DNA from: Ypsolopha sequella
Taxonomy: Eukaryota; Arthropoda; Insecta; Lepidoptera; Ypsolophidae
Direction of reading: 5' to 3'
Assembly (NCBI GenBank): GCA_934047225.1
Contig: OW203987.1
Location: forward strand, 5,235,501 to 5,299,500
Length of the DNA: 64,000 nt
Both the position numbers and the translations under genes were made by a program. The notes under the pieces are model-generated. The model was not told the origin of the DNA, did not search any database, and saw only the letters and a list, made by a program, of their open reading frames with translations. This document shows positions 31,923 to 42,332 of this stretch, one piece after another. Positions within the stretch are counted from its first letter, which is position 1; the number at the start of each line of letters is the position of its first letter.

Positions 31923-32090
31923 TAGATAGAAAATGAAGTCGGCTCATTTTAAGTGAAACGACAGTTACGTAAAACTTTTACTGCAGCCATCCCTGTTTTA
32001 CTGCGGTGTAATTCAGCCGCCGCCGCTTTTCGCAACAGGTTGGGTTTGCCGCAAGATCGTTTACGAGACCAAGTGTTGCCAGCTTACTTT
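31923..32090. other. Short spacer
   Basis: Nothing recognised apart from GCAACAGGTTGGGTTTGCCG. Confidence 0.4.
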
Positions 32091-32098
32091 GGTAATTC

Positions 32099-32417
32099 CA
32101 AAGATTTAAAAAAGTTTAGATGAGCCCTGGCACCTAAAATGTATTGCATTGTTTTTGAATGTGTTTTGAATGTGAAATGTTACACTTTTGGCTTTATTCG
32201 TATTTATTGAAATGTTAGTGCACTTTCAAAATGCCCACGACGCTATATTGAGACCCCTCTTCTCGTAAAAATTCATTAAGGCGTCCAATTATCACTGTGT
32301 TCAACTGTTAAGATGAGCACTGATTCTAAACGTGTGAGCGTGACTCATTTAAAGGTGGAAACATTTTGGTGCTGTTATACTATGGTAACGGCTTATCTTT
32401 ACTTTTTGAAATCTTTG
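32099..32417. mobile_element. hAT-type MITE with perfect 8-bp duplication, copy 2
   Basis: Ends CAAAGATTTAAAAAAGTT and CTTTTTGAAATCTTTG. Flanks GGTAATTC at 32091-32098 and 32418-32425 are identical, giving a perfect 8-bp target duplication. The interior is the inverse of 21821-22125. 319 bp, no coding. Confidence 0.92.
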
Positions 32418-32587
32418 GGTAATTCGAGGTGCATTTTAACATAAGCTGTTTAAAACACTCTCTGCCCTTTTCTTGCTAGACGTTGACATTGGGAGACAAT
32501 TCAGAAAACTGATGATAATGTTTGGTAAGACGCAAGGACAAGAAACGCTGCAATGCGTTAGTGGCGGGAACTAACCGAGGAGGAGGA

Positions 32588-32660
32588 GTCTCGGTGGCGC
32601 AATTGGTAGCACGCTTGTCTTGATAACAAGAGGTCGCAGGTTCGAATCCCACCCGGGGAG
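32588..32660 (+). tRNA. tRNA-like sequence (probable pseudogene or SINE head), nominal anticodon TGA
   Basis: A 73-nt cloverleaf can be drawn: acceptor GTCTCGG, D-arm GCGCAATTGGTAGCAC with one mismatch, a perfect anticodon stem CTTGT/ACAAG around loop CTTGATA, T-arm with box B GGTTCGAATCC, and TTTTTT directly after as an RNA polymerase III terminator. Box A is TGGCGCAATTGG. The T stem has two mismatches and the acceptor has G-T/G-A pairs, so it is probably not functional. The start resembles tRNA-Asn (GTCTC-GTGGCGCAAT), while the loop would read UCA. The following sequence recurs at 47524-47645, which favours a SINE. Confidence 0.5.
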
Positions 32661-32762
32661 TTTTTTCAAATTTTTGTCTTTGGGTTTGTTTCTGATTGAT
32701 CTTTTCTAGTTTGTAATGATTTAGAGTATTCATAGCGATGTATTTCGCAAAATTTAAATTCA
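32661..32762 (+). repeat. Body following the tRNA-like sequence (SINE candidate)
   Basis: TTGTCTTTGGGTTTGTTTCT, GATTGATCTTTTCTAGTTTG and TTTAGAGTATTCATAGCGAT recur at 47524-47645, partly inverted. This makes the unit a dispersed tRNA-derived repeat rather than a lone tRNA gene. Confidence 0.6.
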
Positions 32763-32990
32763 ATTCAAATTCAAATTTATTTATTAACAGGATAAAAACA
32801 AAGATTGGCGTTCTCTAGTCCCCACAGTAGGATTCCCTGGGTGGTGGGGACTAGCTTCCTTTACTCGTCTCTTACATAAATTTGGTGTTCCATGTTGCTA
32901 GTTTGCTGATTATACAAATAAACATAATCTTAATTACACAACTCGATAGCTAAAGGATCAAAGAATCCGAAGGACTTCTTAGTGTTCAAA
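32763..32990 (-). repeat. LINE 3'-tail-like fragment
   Basis: CAAATTCAAATTTATTTATT, then GTCCCCACAGTAGGATTCCC and GGTGGGGACTAGCTTC. Antisense of a LINE tail by the TTTGAATTTG rule. Confidence 0.55.
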
Positions 32991-33639
32991 AATTACATAC
33001 ATATAATACGCTCAAAGAAAATATTAACCGTTACGTATATTGACGTAGAACACACGGCCTGTCCACGACACAGCCACACACCGATTTTTTTAACTTTATT
33101 TTTGTTTTAATTGTGATTTTCTACTTTCGGGTACTTTTGAGTAAATTTATTGGTTCTAAAATTATCGGTGATATATCAAACAAACCAATCAACTTTCAGA
33201 TTTATTAGTTTAGTAGGGATAGTATGGATTGCTATTAGTAGGGATATGAGGTTTATTAGGTTTAACTAAACGTGGTACGATTAGGAATTAGAACAAAAAT
33301 ATTGTGTAAAAATATAAATGATTAGAATTAGATAAAACAAGGAAAAATAAAATTTTTGAGAGATATATTTCGGGCCATTCGGGTCTGGCATCAGTCATTA
33401 TGAAATAAAAAGAAAAATATAACACATAGGCAAACAAATAAAAATAAAGAATCTCATATATTACCCTGACCGACAATGCCAATTTTTTTTTATTTTTTTT
33501 TATTTTTTTATTTTTTTATTATTTGTATTTTATAGTAAGTACATTTGTTTATTATGTAGATTATGTAGATATTATGCTCCGTTTGTTTATATGAATATTT
33601 TAATGCCTCTGTCCTTAAGGCATTTAGTATTGTTTCTAC
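32991..33639. other. AT-rich DNA with a low-complexity T tract
   Basis: TTTTTTATTTTTTTT-type low complexity at 33482-33530. A 64-codon frame at 33288-33482 is Phe/Tyr-rich and AT-driven; I reject it. Confidence 0.5.
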
Positions 33640-33775
33640 GATACCTTTCCCGGCACTACCCAATAACGATCCACAGCACCAAAGGTTAACTGGAAGACAA
33701 TGCTAGATAGCATTAAGTTCGCCTTCTGTACAATTTTTAGTGTAATAAAGAATTTTATTATTATTATTATTAATG
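33640..33775 (+). repeat. LINE 3' end with TTA repeats
   Basis: GGTTAACTGGAAGACAATGC, then TAAGTTCGCCTTCTGTACAA and a run of TTATTATTATTA at about 33756-33772, a 3'-end form common among animal LINEs. Confidence 0.6.
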
Positions 33776-34957
33776 CCTTTCGCATGTAGGTATTCAGCAT
33801 TTATGTGCAAGGTCTTGTGGTCTTTTTGCTGTTTTAGCGGAAAACACGTGGACATTATGTTTTCTCCAAAGAGTATGCTTCTTACGAAGCAATCTCAGTT
33901 TGTTTATACTAGTTTTATTCTCCATAACGGTTTTCAATATGATTGTTAATTTTTAACATGAAACAATAGTACATTGTTCACCGAGGGAAGAAAAGGGACG
34001 ATTACCAACGAGGGTGTAGTTAGAGGCCCGAGGCGAAGCCAAGGGCCTCAATACACACGAGTTGGGAATCGCACTTTCTCCCAAGTTATACATAGTGCTT
34101 TATACTACACCTGCGAGGAAATAGTATAATTTTTACTTTTAATCAAGATACCATAAAAGAAACCGACTGACTTGCGTGCGATTGTCACTTTTTATTTCCT
34201 TCTTATTTTTTATTCTGTACAGAAAAAGCAAGTGGCCAGCCAGTATAATTTTTCGAGTTTTATGTACGAGTTCGCAAAATAATACTGGTCACTTGGCCAC
34301 TTGCTCATTCTTTATGTAATAAAAAAAAAAAAAAACAGCACGTTAACAATGGATTTTCATACACTTTTTCCGCCCGCATATTTGTATGACAGTAATGACG
34401 TATTTTCTGCATCGTTTTCAAAAAAGTAAGAAGGTACTTTCCGAGCAGGTGTAGTATAAAAATATATTGTCAGGCGCTATGCGGTATCAAAGTAAGATCG
34501 GGGCCAGTAAGATTTTACAAACACGTCTGTTAGCGCTTTTTTGCTTACCGAAGCTGGCAACACTTAGCAGATAAAGTGCGGTCTTTCATGTGCGGCACAG
34601 TCGTGATTCTTGTTGCCCCCTCCCCTACCCCACCAGTTCGGGTCACCTGTAAAAGGTTTGTTCCATTTTGGGATGTTTATACCTCACCTTGAGATCAAGT
34701 ATTTACTACTTGAGGTTGTACGACGCCTTGTAAACAAACGAAAACTGGATTAAAAAGATGATGAAACAATGTGTATAGAATATTAAATATTCTCACTGTA
34801 CCCAAAAACACAGGCGGTAGAGCTGATGCCGAGCTTGACTGAGGAGCTTACACCATCCTACTTGCAAATCCCCTCGAAGTTATTCGGGCGTATAGATTTC
34901 TTCTATGTTCGGGTGAGAGTAACAGGATAGCTCGCAAACATGCACAACCAGGCCCCG
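33776..34957. other. Mosaic spacer with foldback fragments
   Basis: 33960-34130 has GAGGCCCGAGGCGAAGCC, a small palindrome in the style of the CACGAGCG family. 34223-34309 has imperfect inverted arms GCAAGTGGCCAGCCAGTAT / ATACTGGTCACTTGGCCACT. No coding. Confidence 0.5.
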
Positions 34958-35098
34958 TAGTATAATGTTTAATCACGAGCGACGCAATTTAGTTAAATCA
35001 CGAGTGCGAGGAGCGTGACACAATGTTTTTGCGATTAAACAGTATGCCATGCACGTCGCACCTGTGATTCAACTAAGTCGCATCGCGCGCGATTAAAC
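34958..35098. repeat. Foldback with TTTAATCACGAGCG motifs
   Basis: TAATGTTTAATCACGAGCGA at the left and CGCGCGATTAAACATTA at the right are inverted; the middle has CACGAGTGCGAGGAGCGTGA. It resembles the families at 23991 and 48161 in layout, not in full sequence. Confidence 0.6.
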
Positions 35099-35103
35099 AT
35101 TAG

Positions 35104-35812
35104 GAAAGAAAGAAAGAAAAATTTATTTGCATAAATTTAAAGATTGTGAGGTACACAAAATTTGTTAAGCACAGTTTACCTTATTCAGGCATGCAAATTT
35201 TAGTTTAGGTATACATTTTATAATATCTATTCATAAAGTTTCTATAATAACATCACTAATTTCTAAGTAACTATAAATTTGCTATATTACAACAGTACTT
35301 AAATTCAAAAAATCTTTAATGTCATAGAAACATTGCTGTGTTAAATAATTAAATAACAGTTTCTTAAATAAATTGTAGGGCTTTTCTTTGAGACTGTCTG
35401 GTAACTTATTAAAAATCTTTATTTGCATAAAATATGTGGTTCTTTGGCAAAATTCCGTTCTGTATTTTGGAGTTATTAGTTTGTTTGGGTATCTAGTATT
35501 AAAATTGTATCTATCACTATACTTTAGGAATAAATTTGCATGTGATTTCGTGAAACATGCCATTTCATAAATATATAGACTTGGCAGGGACAGCAGTTTG
35601 TTTCTTATAAAATATGGTTTACATGACACACTGGGTTCCAAATTGAAAATTGCGCGTATACTTTTTTTCTGTACTATAAAAGCTCTATTTATTTCTCTCG
35701 CATTTCCCCAAAGAATAAGTCCGTATCGTAGCAGTGACATAACATATCCGTGATAAGCAAGGAGTGCAGTTTTGGTATCTGAAGTTCGTTGTAAACGATA
35801 TAGAATATGCTA
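35104..35812 (-). pseudogene. LINE ORF2 C-terminal fragment with TTTC tail
   Basis: Reading right to left, an open frame of about 175 codons (HILYRLQRTSDTKTALLAYH, then SLLRYGLILWGNAREINRAF and VQKKSIRAIFNL) matches the region after the RT domain of CR1/L2-like LINEs. It stops at 35282, followed by about 175 bp of UTR and a tail read as AAATTTTTCTTTCTTTC near 35104-35122. The RT domain itself is missing, so this is a severe 5' truncation. It ends at a boundary near 35812, next to another retroelement tail. Confidence 0.85.
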
Positions 35813-36002
35813 CGGGGCCAGGTATAACCATCCCCAAAGTTGCCGAGCCTAGCGGCGTTATTGGTGTGAGGGTTTTGTTACCACGCTCACCAACCCGCCT
35901 GCCCAGCGTGTGTGAGTATGGCATCACTTCCAAGAGGACAAAGAGTGGCGAAATTTTTGCAAGGCCAGCAGTGGATGAACCAGGCTGATGGATGGATGGA
36001 TA
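35813..36002 (+). repeat. RTE/SINE-type 3' end with GATG tail
   Basis: Contains TCACCAACCCGCCTGCCCAG and AGTGGCGAAATTTTTGCAAG, and ends GGATGGATGGAT. The same core is at 52170-52345 and the tail again at 52990-53085. Confidence 0.7.
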
Positions 36003-36906
36003 GAGCCAACCCATACGTGTGATAATAATATAAACATGTTTTGTATCGATGCAAAATTAATGCTTTGATAATGCTCGATTATCCATTATTTATTATATCA
36101 TTATCTACGAGTTGACCACAAACAAACAAACTTTGATTCTAGCTACTCGATAATTAGCCCAATTAAAATTACCCGCAGTTCAGAAAGTCCTAATTGGGAA
36201 CAATTCCTTTCAGTCAGCTGACCTAGAGGTACAATTTATTTGGGCTACGCTGATGTTTGTGGTTTATGAATAAAATATTATCTCGCATACTCACTGACAG
36301 GGGCAGAATAGCTGGACCTAAATGGTTTGTACCTCAATCCTCGCACCTGCTTGTGGAAAATGAGGCTTAGTGAGTTGAAATAACGTTAACTTTATAACGA
36401 CAATAAACTTTGCTGCTGCAGAAGGCTTTGTTCTGAAATGTACTTTGTTTTGAAATACTAAGATTGAGACTCGAATGGCAATATACATACTTTATTTCAG
36501 AGTTTTCGACAAAGCGCTCACGTGACCATGACTAGCAAATTATTTGGACACGATGACTTTTACATCTCTTTTTTAATCACCCAGCGACCGTAAGAGTAAA
36601 TTCGCTAAAGGCCTCACGAGACGGAAAGCGTGGTGTTGTCAGGGCGAGATGATGGCGTTTAGCTGGCGGACGATTTACATTGGAAGCAGTGTTGCCAGAT
36701 GAGGAAACTGATATTACAGTGTTGAGGGCTCAAAATTACAGTGTTTGGAACCAAATTACAGTAGAATTCATTCATTTTCATATTATTCGCCATTTTCAAC
36801 TAACTTATGTGGCTCTTGGCATTAGAAAATCACAGTGTCGCTCGCTCCCCAGGTGCCAAGTTAACTAGACCGGTTTGTACTACCAGAAGGCCGACTCGAC
36901 GACGGA
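36003..36906. other. Unassigned DNA
   Basis: Includes 36690-36770 with three loosely repeated ATTACAGT motifs. No gene or element recognised. Confidence 0.4.
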
Positions 36907-37037
36907 GCGAATACAGACGCACACATGCATAGACGCGTACGTATGATGATCTCGGCAGAATTTCGTATTGGCATTCGACCGACTTCATCGGAGATCGTCG
37001 TACGTACGCGTCTATGTGTGCGTGCGCCTGTTTTCGC
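36907..37037. repeat. Hairpin with CGTACG-rich arms
   Basis: Left arm GCGAATACAGACGCACACAT...GACGCGTACGTATGATGATC (36907-36953) pairs with GAGATCGTCGTACGTACGCG...GTTTTCGC (36991-37037). Arms 47 bp, loop 37 bp. Pairing is about 80 percent by eye. Confidence 0.8.
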
Positions 37038-37636
37038 TAGTTATGCGGAGTAAACCTTCTGTAACTGGTTCTTTTGTGGCTTGAATGGGCATTTCTGTGT
37101 GGTGTCTTTCAACACTTCAATATTATTTCGCCCGCCCAGCAACCCACTATCATCTAGCTCCGACAACGCCAGTAACGCCACTTTCTGTCTGCCGAGGTCT
37201 TAAAAAGGTTTTATTGCGTTACCTTTCAAAATTAATGTTTAATGTAAAAAGACTTAACATATCAAAAGAATAAGTCTTCTAGGACAAGAAAATACCATTT
37301 GTTCTGAAGGTCTAAAAGACGAACCTAAAATAACATCGCTTCTAAATTCTTGCTTATTTTCTGTTCGTGAAAATAATTTTCACTTAGAAAAAGTGTCGTT
37401 TTTCGCCTCAGGATTTTTATTTGGTCTGAGTTTTTTGTGTTATAAAAATACTGAAGAAAGTTTATCTCAGTTGATCCCTTTGTTTTATTTGTACTGCAAC
37501 TTACATCGAACTTTTCTTGTTACAGGTACGGTGAAAGATTTCGAGGAGTCTGGTCCTAAGGGTAGAACACTTGTGCAGGGATATACTCTTATGTACAGCT
37601 TAAAAAAAAAAAGGTTTTTACGAACACAGATAATAT
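37038..37636. other. Unassigned DNA
   Basis: GC-richer at 37130-37200 (CCCGCCCAGCAACCCACTAT). Open frames at 37085-37650 lack domains. A decayed gene fragment cannot be excluded. Confidence 0.35.
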
Positions 37637-37912
37637 TCAAATTCAAATAGTTTATTTTGAAAAGTAGGCATACATAATATATATTTTTACAAGCCAAATT
37701 TAATCTTATAAAAATATATGTAAAAAAATAATAAATGTACATGAACTAAATTAAAGGTTTATTTAATTTATGTAGCATACGATTAAAATGATAGGTAAAA
37801 TATATATGTGAAAATCAAGGTGAAATCCAATCAACCGCCCGAACCCACACCGGAGACCTGACCAGGCACCAGGAACAAGGTTCAATGATCACCAACCGAG
37901 CCCCCAGCACGA
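37637..37912 (-). repeat. LINE 3'-tail-like dispersed repeat, copy 2
   Basis: Matches 8627-8925 from CAAATTCAAATAGTTTATTT to GATCACCAACCGAGCCCCCA, with small indels. Confidence 0.75.
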
Positions 37913-39092
37913 ATCCAGGCGGCCGACCAAATCCCGTTCTATATACTACATACAATAGGTTACATATATAAATACATTCCTACCTCCGCCCATTCGATTA
38001 GTCTTGCTAAGAAGAAGGGCAAGAAACTTAGCAAGATCATGTCTATTTTTAACATAAAACTTTAACTATAAAAATGACTTATATCTACTCTAACTAAGGG
38101 ATAAGAAAATATAAGACAGCAGGAATTCAGAATATACGAGTAATTATTGCATCGTTACGAACCAAAAAGACGATTGTCTTTGACTTATCATTGATATCAG
38201 TTTTTGTGAAATTAATATCTGATTACACCTATAAAACGGGGACCATAGACCCCGCTGCAGGGGGTCAAGGTGCCAATTTTTGGAAATCTCTGGAGTTAAG
38301 GCGGGGGCAATCAAGGTTAGCCCTAAGTTGGACTTTTTGGTTGCTGAAAAGACACGAAGGCTAAAAAAATACAATGCACATCTGAGAGCACTAATTAATT
38401 AATATAATAATAGTATCAGTGAAAATAAATTGCAAAATAATTAGAATTCGAATCTTCATTGACAACTTCGGTTATTTTTTTTGTAAACCTTTTAACTTTA
38501 TTTTTTGTATTAAACGCAAAACCGAGCACTTTCTTTATTTAAGCCTTAAGTTTTCCATAATCCTCATATCTATCTAATCTTATTAAAGCAAAATATATAT
38601 ATACCTATAATAGTAAAAAAAAATTAAACTGTACTGGATTCTGTATGTAAAAGCGTCATGCAAGGAAATGATTTTGAAAATTTGAGATATTAATGTTGTA
38701 AATTTTTCATTTTTTTTTTGTTTTTGTGGTCGTTTGATATGGGTATATAACGAGCCATGCCACTTGTATTTTATAAAAAAAAAAACTGCCAATTCCCGAC
38801 ATTGTTTTGAAAAAGTTGTTGTTTTTTTAGAAAACCAGTGACTTAAGTGTAATGATGTAGTATATTTTTACAATCAGCTCATGAAATCCTTTCATTTGAC
38901 ATCCCACACAACATGTAACAAAAAAAAATTTCGAAATTCCATACAAAAGGTAAAGATGGGTCATAACCAGGGGGGCTTTTTAAACAATTTTTTTTTTTCA
39001 AGAACTGTGGCCTTAAGTGATCGTTTGGACCTCAAGTATGTATGTACTAAACGGCTTGCTTGTATACCAATTTGCGGTTTTCTTATAAATAT
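37913..39092. other. AT-rich DNA
   Basis: 38230-38370 has a GC-richer patch (GGGGACCATAGACCCCGCTG, itself a short palindrome). Frames at 38144-38374, 38583-38792 and 38881-39252 show no domain. Confidence 0.4.
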
Positions 39093-39194
39093 ACGTTCGT
39101 ACTCTATCCACTATTTGTCACGCGTTTTTGACCAATCAACCAATCATATCGCTTATTTTGTTCGCGTGACAAATAGTGGATGGAGTACGAACGT
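39093..39194. repeat. Compact hairpin with 32-bp arms
   Basis: ACGTTCGTACTCTATCCACT...CACGCG (39093-39124) and the inverse at 39163-39194 match at 31 of 32 positions; the mismatch would be a G-U pair in RNA. The loop of 38 bp contains two CCAAT motifs. Similarity stops abruptly at both arm ends. Confidence 0.88.
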
Positions 39195-40758
39195 AATCGG
39201 TAAAACGCGTAACAAACGAAGTCGCACGTTATCATGCTACGGGCGCAGGTAAACGTAGGTCGGTAAACGCTTAAATGGCGTGTCCACTGTCCATGCTATC
39301 TGTAACAATAAACAACACCGTAGCACACGCTGTCACGCACGTTTGTAGCAGTTTTTGATTTATTCAACAGTTAGCCACTATCTGTTGTGTCAAGTTGGGG
39401 TAATTGCTATTCACGTGACGAAATATGGGGTAATTATGCGGTCTAGCTGCGGTCTGCTGTCAAGGGCACTGCAGGGGAGCCGGTCACGGCAATAACGTCG
39501 TCTTCTTTGTGCACGTTCAACTAATATGGCACAGCATACACTGGTGTCTAAAACACCACAGAGAAATTATTCGAACAGCTTCTACTATTAGGTCCAGTCT
39601 ATCTCTTCTTCTTCTTCTTCCTTACCGATTGTTGAAGTTAGTATTACATAGTTTCAAAATGGAAGCTGGGGTAAATCTGTCAAATTAAATAAAAAAGAAA
39701 AACTGGGATTGCGGTTAGAAATTTACTGACCAAAATGAAATGAGTAATGGTACAACAGTCAAATTATATTTTACATATCATCATTAATCACAGTTATGGA
39801 CAAGATTTTTAAATCCCATTTTTTGACTGTTCCTAAAATTTACGAAATACGGAAACCTAGGTGCGTTAAACTCGCACTTGACCGATTTGTTTTTTTGTCC
39901 GATTGCTTTTAACATGACTAACATTTTCAGATTAAGGCGATGTCGGTGTCGGGATAAAAATGTAGTTTTGTTTCCAAATTTTTGTGACGTGAAAAGGTCT
40001 TTTCGCTGATAGCCGGTTGAACTTTCTTGTGTGACAAAATACCATCAGGTTGGAATGGTTAACAACTACGAGGCTTTATAATGCGTTAAGAACAGCACGT
40101 CTATACATCAATTATAAAAAAAAATAAAAGACAACATCTCATATGTGTCATAAATATTCTCGGAATTATAGAATAGAAAACGCAAATCAGAAGAAAGCTC
40201 ACGTCAAAGAGAATACAAGAAATCTAAAAAGTCCAGGGGACATAAAAAGGCCGACTTGGGTGAATCATAAAATGATTTGAAAGTAGGATAGAGTCAGAGT
40301 TTTTTCACGCGTGCAAAAGAGACGGCATTAGAACAGAATCATAACATCATTCATCCAAAGAGGCCTTTTAGAGGACCTGGGCCGAGAGCGAGATCTAAAA
40401 TAACGTTTTCACGAGAAATCTACGGCGCGGACCCGAAATCTGCCATTCTGTATTTTTTCTCCCTTTTGACGTTCTTTGGGTAGATTTTCCGCCTCACTGT
40501 GCAAAGTTTACAAATAAGTATGAAGTATTAAATGAAATTTCAACACACAGCAGGCACAACTTCCCATCTCGACTCGACCCAACAATAAAAGCAAATAAAT
40601 TCGCGTACTAACTACAACCACGGATGTACATTTATTATGAACCATAACCCAAGCCACAGAGGAACCAACCCCAAAGAGGCGAAATGACAACTGTTTGTTC
40701 GAAATAAATAGTCAAGTGTATGCAAAAACACTAATTAGTTGCCGGAATCGGACGTACC
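39195..40758. other. Unassigned DNA
   Basis: A CTT run at 39604-39622. 39845-39890 (AATACGGAAACCTAGGTGCG, CTCGCACTTGACCG) is a fragment of the AAGTGCGAGTC family in inverted orientation. No genes. Confidence 0.4.
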
Positions 40759-40763
40759 GGAGG

Positions 40764-41077
40764 TGTTGGGGTGTCAGTGCCCGTTGTTCCTAGATCTTCT
40801 GGACAGGAGTTCTGACGGGATAGCTCCAGTTAAATAAAACGGAGAGTAATTTTGGGTGCTGTATTCAGAGGATAGCAGTATCGCGTGCGTGTGTGTATAA
40901 GGTCACAGATAGAGAGAGAAGAGAATGACTCGACATAAAAATGAATACATGAATGAATGAAGACTAATTGAATGATTGAATGAATTAATTTAAATCTAAC
41001 GCGCGCACTTTTAAATGGTTAAAAACGGCGCGGCGGCCGGTACCCATCACGCACCGGCTTGAAGATTGTCTCCAACA
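40764..41077 (-). mobile_element. Solo LTR related to the BEL/Pao element at 1-5023
   Basis: Starts TGTTGGGGTGTCAGTGCCCG and ends GATTGTCTCCAACA, matching 4681-5023 over its length. Both flanks read GGAGG (40759-40763 and 41078-41082), a perfect 5-bp duplication with no internal sequence left. This is the product of recombination between the two LTRs of a former full-length copy. Confidence 0.95.
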
Positions 41078-41086
41078 GGAGGCATT

Positions 41087-41285
41087 GGGCGCTTTCACAT
41101 TGGACGATAACGACACGATATCGTCGTCGTCGTCGATATCATCACTACGACACAATGCGAGGTGACGAGAGCAGCGGGCTAGGAGACACGCCGCGGTACT
41201 GCGACCGGTGATCGTGACGATATCGGCCCGACATATCGCTATCGATATGTTGTCGTTATCGTTATCGTCCAATGTGAAAACGACC
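41087..41285. repeat. Inverted-repeat element with TTTCACATTGGACGATAACG arms
   Basis: CGCTTTCACATTGGACGATA near 41090 and its inverse ATCGTCCAATGTGAAAACG near 41266-41283. Inside are CGTCGTCGTCGTCGATATC and CGATATCG-type palindromes. The solo LTR is inserted a few bases outside its left end. A 100-codon open frame across it is a by-product. Confidence 0.8.
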
Positions 41286-41725
41286 ATTTCTTCTCTCCGG
41301 GCTAGGTGCTCGATGACCCAAGCCCAAGACTTCGCGTAGGAGGTCCAGACCTCTGTTTACATTTACGACTTCGTTCATTGGCGGCCATCTTGGGAACCTT
41401 GGACCTAGTTTAGGCCTCCCACTTTGAATTGAACAAGGAAATGCCTTGCCAATTGCAGCAATGAGGTTTCTTGTGAGAGATTTCCCAAGAAATACATGAA
41501 CTGATATAATATTATGAAAGATGATCTTTTATCTGTACTGAATTAAATACCTAATAATACTATTGGTTTTCTATAAACACAGTAATGTAAACCTCCGTGG
41601 CTTAAAATTATGTTTTTGTTTATGAAACACTTTTTCGGTTAAAATGAAAATGCGCTTACTAAACTGAACTCCGTTATAGGGAAAAATTGCGCTGACTCAC
41701 TTTTCGCCCACGTTTTAATTATACT
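41286..41725. other. Unassigned DNA
   Basis: Nothing recognised. Confidence 0.4.
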
Positions 41726-42332
41726 ATATTATGAGCTTTTGCCTGCGGCTTCGCTCGCATAGAAGCGTCTTTCAATGAGCTCGTGTCCTGAAGTGAAATA
41801 TCAGTATATTTTTTAAGGTAACTTATTAATCAGTTATTGCAAAGACCCAAAACTTTTGGAATTAAAAAAAAAAAACCTATAGTTACCGAAGTAAGCAATA
41901 GCGATATTATCACTTTTAGTATGAAATCGTGTCAGATGACGTCACGATACATGCCGTTAAGCTCACTTTGATTGCCAATAACTTGTAATTTTTTGAGACA
42001 ACGAAAAATAATTTCACTTCTGTTTTTAGATTTTTAAACGCAATTGGTTTTCTTAAAAATCTTTATGCAGGAAACGCGTTCATTATCGACAATTTTCGTC
42101 TTGAAGGTTATTTAATTAGCACCCGTTATAGCCTATATGTTGATCAGGGTCACAACGATGATAAAAAAAACTGCATCCAAATCCGTCTGGTGGTTCTCGA
42201 GTTAAAACAGAACAGACAGACAGACGGACAAATTGACAAAAATTGTAGTTTGTCCTACGTACAATACTCATTTCGTTTTAAAATTTCGCAAAAATATTCA
42301 ATGTGCTTACTACTTTATTATTAGTATAGATA
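41726..42332. repeat. Dispersed repeat with GCGGCTTCGCTCGC start
   Basis: GCTTTTGCCTGCGGCTTCGC at the left, ACAGACAGACAGACGGACAA at 42213 and TTACTACTTTATTATTAGTA at the right. I recall this arrangement from a very common lepidopteran non-autonomous element, but no second copy lies in the window to test it. Confidence 0.55.

Noticed and set aside
32476..32763. 95-codon minus-strand frame with the phrase RVGFEPATSCYQ
   Set aside because: It is the antisense translation of the tRNA-like sequence, a well-known source of spurious proteins.
39093..39194. Call as a microRNA gene
   Set aside because: A hairpin alone is not enough: the loop is long, there is no expression evidence and no mature sequence is recognised. 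Kept as a hairpin only.
40985..41287. 100-codon frame rich in Asp and Ile
   Set aside because: It coincides with the GATATCGTCGTC palindromic element and the end of the solo LTR.
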